From: Azolla caroliniana
Lineage: Eukaryota; Polypodiophyta
Assembly: GCA_043228905.1 (NCBI GenBank)
Contig: JBHGNT010000010.1
Location: 14,384,001-14,448,000, forward strand
Reading direction: 5' to 3'
DNA: 64,000 nt
The notes beneath the pieces were generated by a model. That model made no database searches, had not been told where the DNA came from, and saw only the letters and a list, made by a program, of their open reading frames with translations. Positions 63,479-64,000 of this stretch are shown here, in pieces; the stretch's first letter is position 1; each line of letters begins with the position of its first letter. The translations under genes and the position numbers were made by a program.

Positions 63479-64000
63479 CTGAAATAATACCATGAGCCAT
63501 AGGATATATAAATGAAGAGTGTGTCTCTCTGAGAAAATTTAACTCCACAGTAAAAAAATATTGTAATGTTTAATGAAAATAAAACGGTAAAAAGAAATAT
63601 TTCGCCAACAGAAATGCAAACTACGCATCAGGAATTTTAAGGTTGTCAATAAATTAAAATCAAATAATAAATATCTTTAATAAGTACACGCATTTATGAT
63701 TAATGAAAGAAGTACTTTGCAAATATTCAAATATAAAATCTTCATAGTCAATCACATCCCCAACTCATGCAAAAACACAAGAAATTTTCCAATGATGAAT
63801 ACTGGTACAAAGTAAAGAAATAAATATGAATCAGAACACAAATTTAGAAAACCCAGAATATACACAAGATCAAATACAAATATGGGAATATATATTAAAT
63901 GCCCTTCATGGTTATCATTCTCTTCTATTTCTCATTTGTGTTTTCGCCAGTGATTTCTTTTGAAAGATCAAATATTATTGTAAGACTTGCATGTTGTAGA
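63479..64000 (-). other. Helicase intron (partial)
   Basis: AT-rich sequence upstream of the acceptor at 63479; no exon seen before the window edge. Confidence 0.7.

Overview
The window is plant nuclear DNA, most likely from an angiosperm. The evidence is AT-rich GT-AG introns, a DDX3/Ded1-type DEAD-box helicase closely resembling plant RH11/RH37/RH52 as I remember them, Ty1/copia elements primed by initiator tRNA-Met, and nuclear-type tRNA-Glu genes without an encoded CCA. No prokaryotic gene is present. The species cannot be named from the sequence.

Layout. (1) 1-4716 is the left copy of a direct segmental duplication. It holds two decayed exons of the helicase and a Copia retrotransposon cut off inside gag. 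(2) 4720-52472 is a 47.8 kb head-to-tail array: one 1,619-bp unit, 28 units of exactly 1,620 bp, and a rearranged partial unit. Each of the 29 full units carries one structurally intact tRNA-Glu gene (anticodon CTC, minus strand, 73 nt) and four degenerate tRNA-Glu pieces, embedded in three diverged sub-repeats (A, B, C). There is no open reading frame of note in these 48 kb. (3) 52473-53766 is the 5' part of a second, unrelated Copia element (short LTR, PBS, gag, start of protease), cut by the array edge. (4) 53767-55663 is intergenic or helicase 3' flank with microsatellites. (5) 55664-63478 holds the last four exons of the helicase on the minus strand. Its intron 56971-63235 contains a complete 4,987-bp Copia element (57032-62018, TSD AAACA). 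56163-60936 is the right copy of the duplication. (6) 63479-64000 is further helicase intron; the upstream exons lie outside the window.

How it fits together. Both Copia copies share the same insertion site and flank, so the element entered a helicase intron before the helicase locus was duplicated in tandem. The left helicase then decayed (lost splice acceptor, substitutions in motif IV) and its Copia was truncated where the array now begins. The right helicase still has good motifs and splice sites. The array is the main novelty: a tRNA gene turned into a satellite-like higher-order repeat. Linked variants along the array record block amplification, including an apparent 4-unit (6.48 kb) duplication and a homogeneous right-hand block. 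The tRNA genes have intact A and B boxes and a plausible 5' CAA and A/T-rich region. They have no T4 or longer Pol III terminator within about 155 nt of the 3' end, so whether they are expressed is open. One unit (20) contains a 26-base foreign block resembling a cDNA template-switching adaptor, probably a technical artefact.
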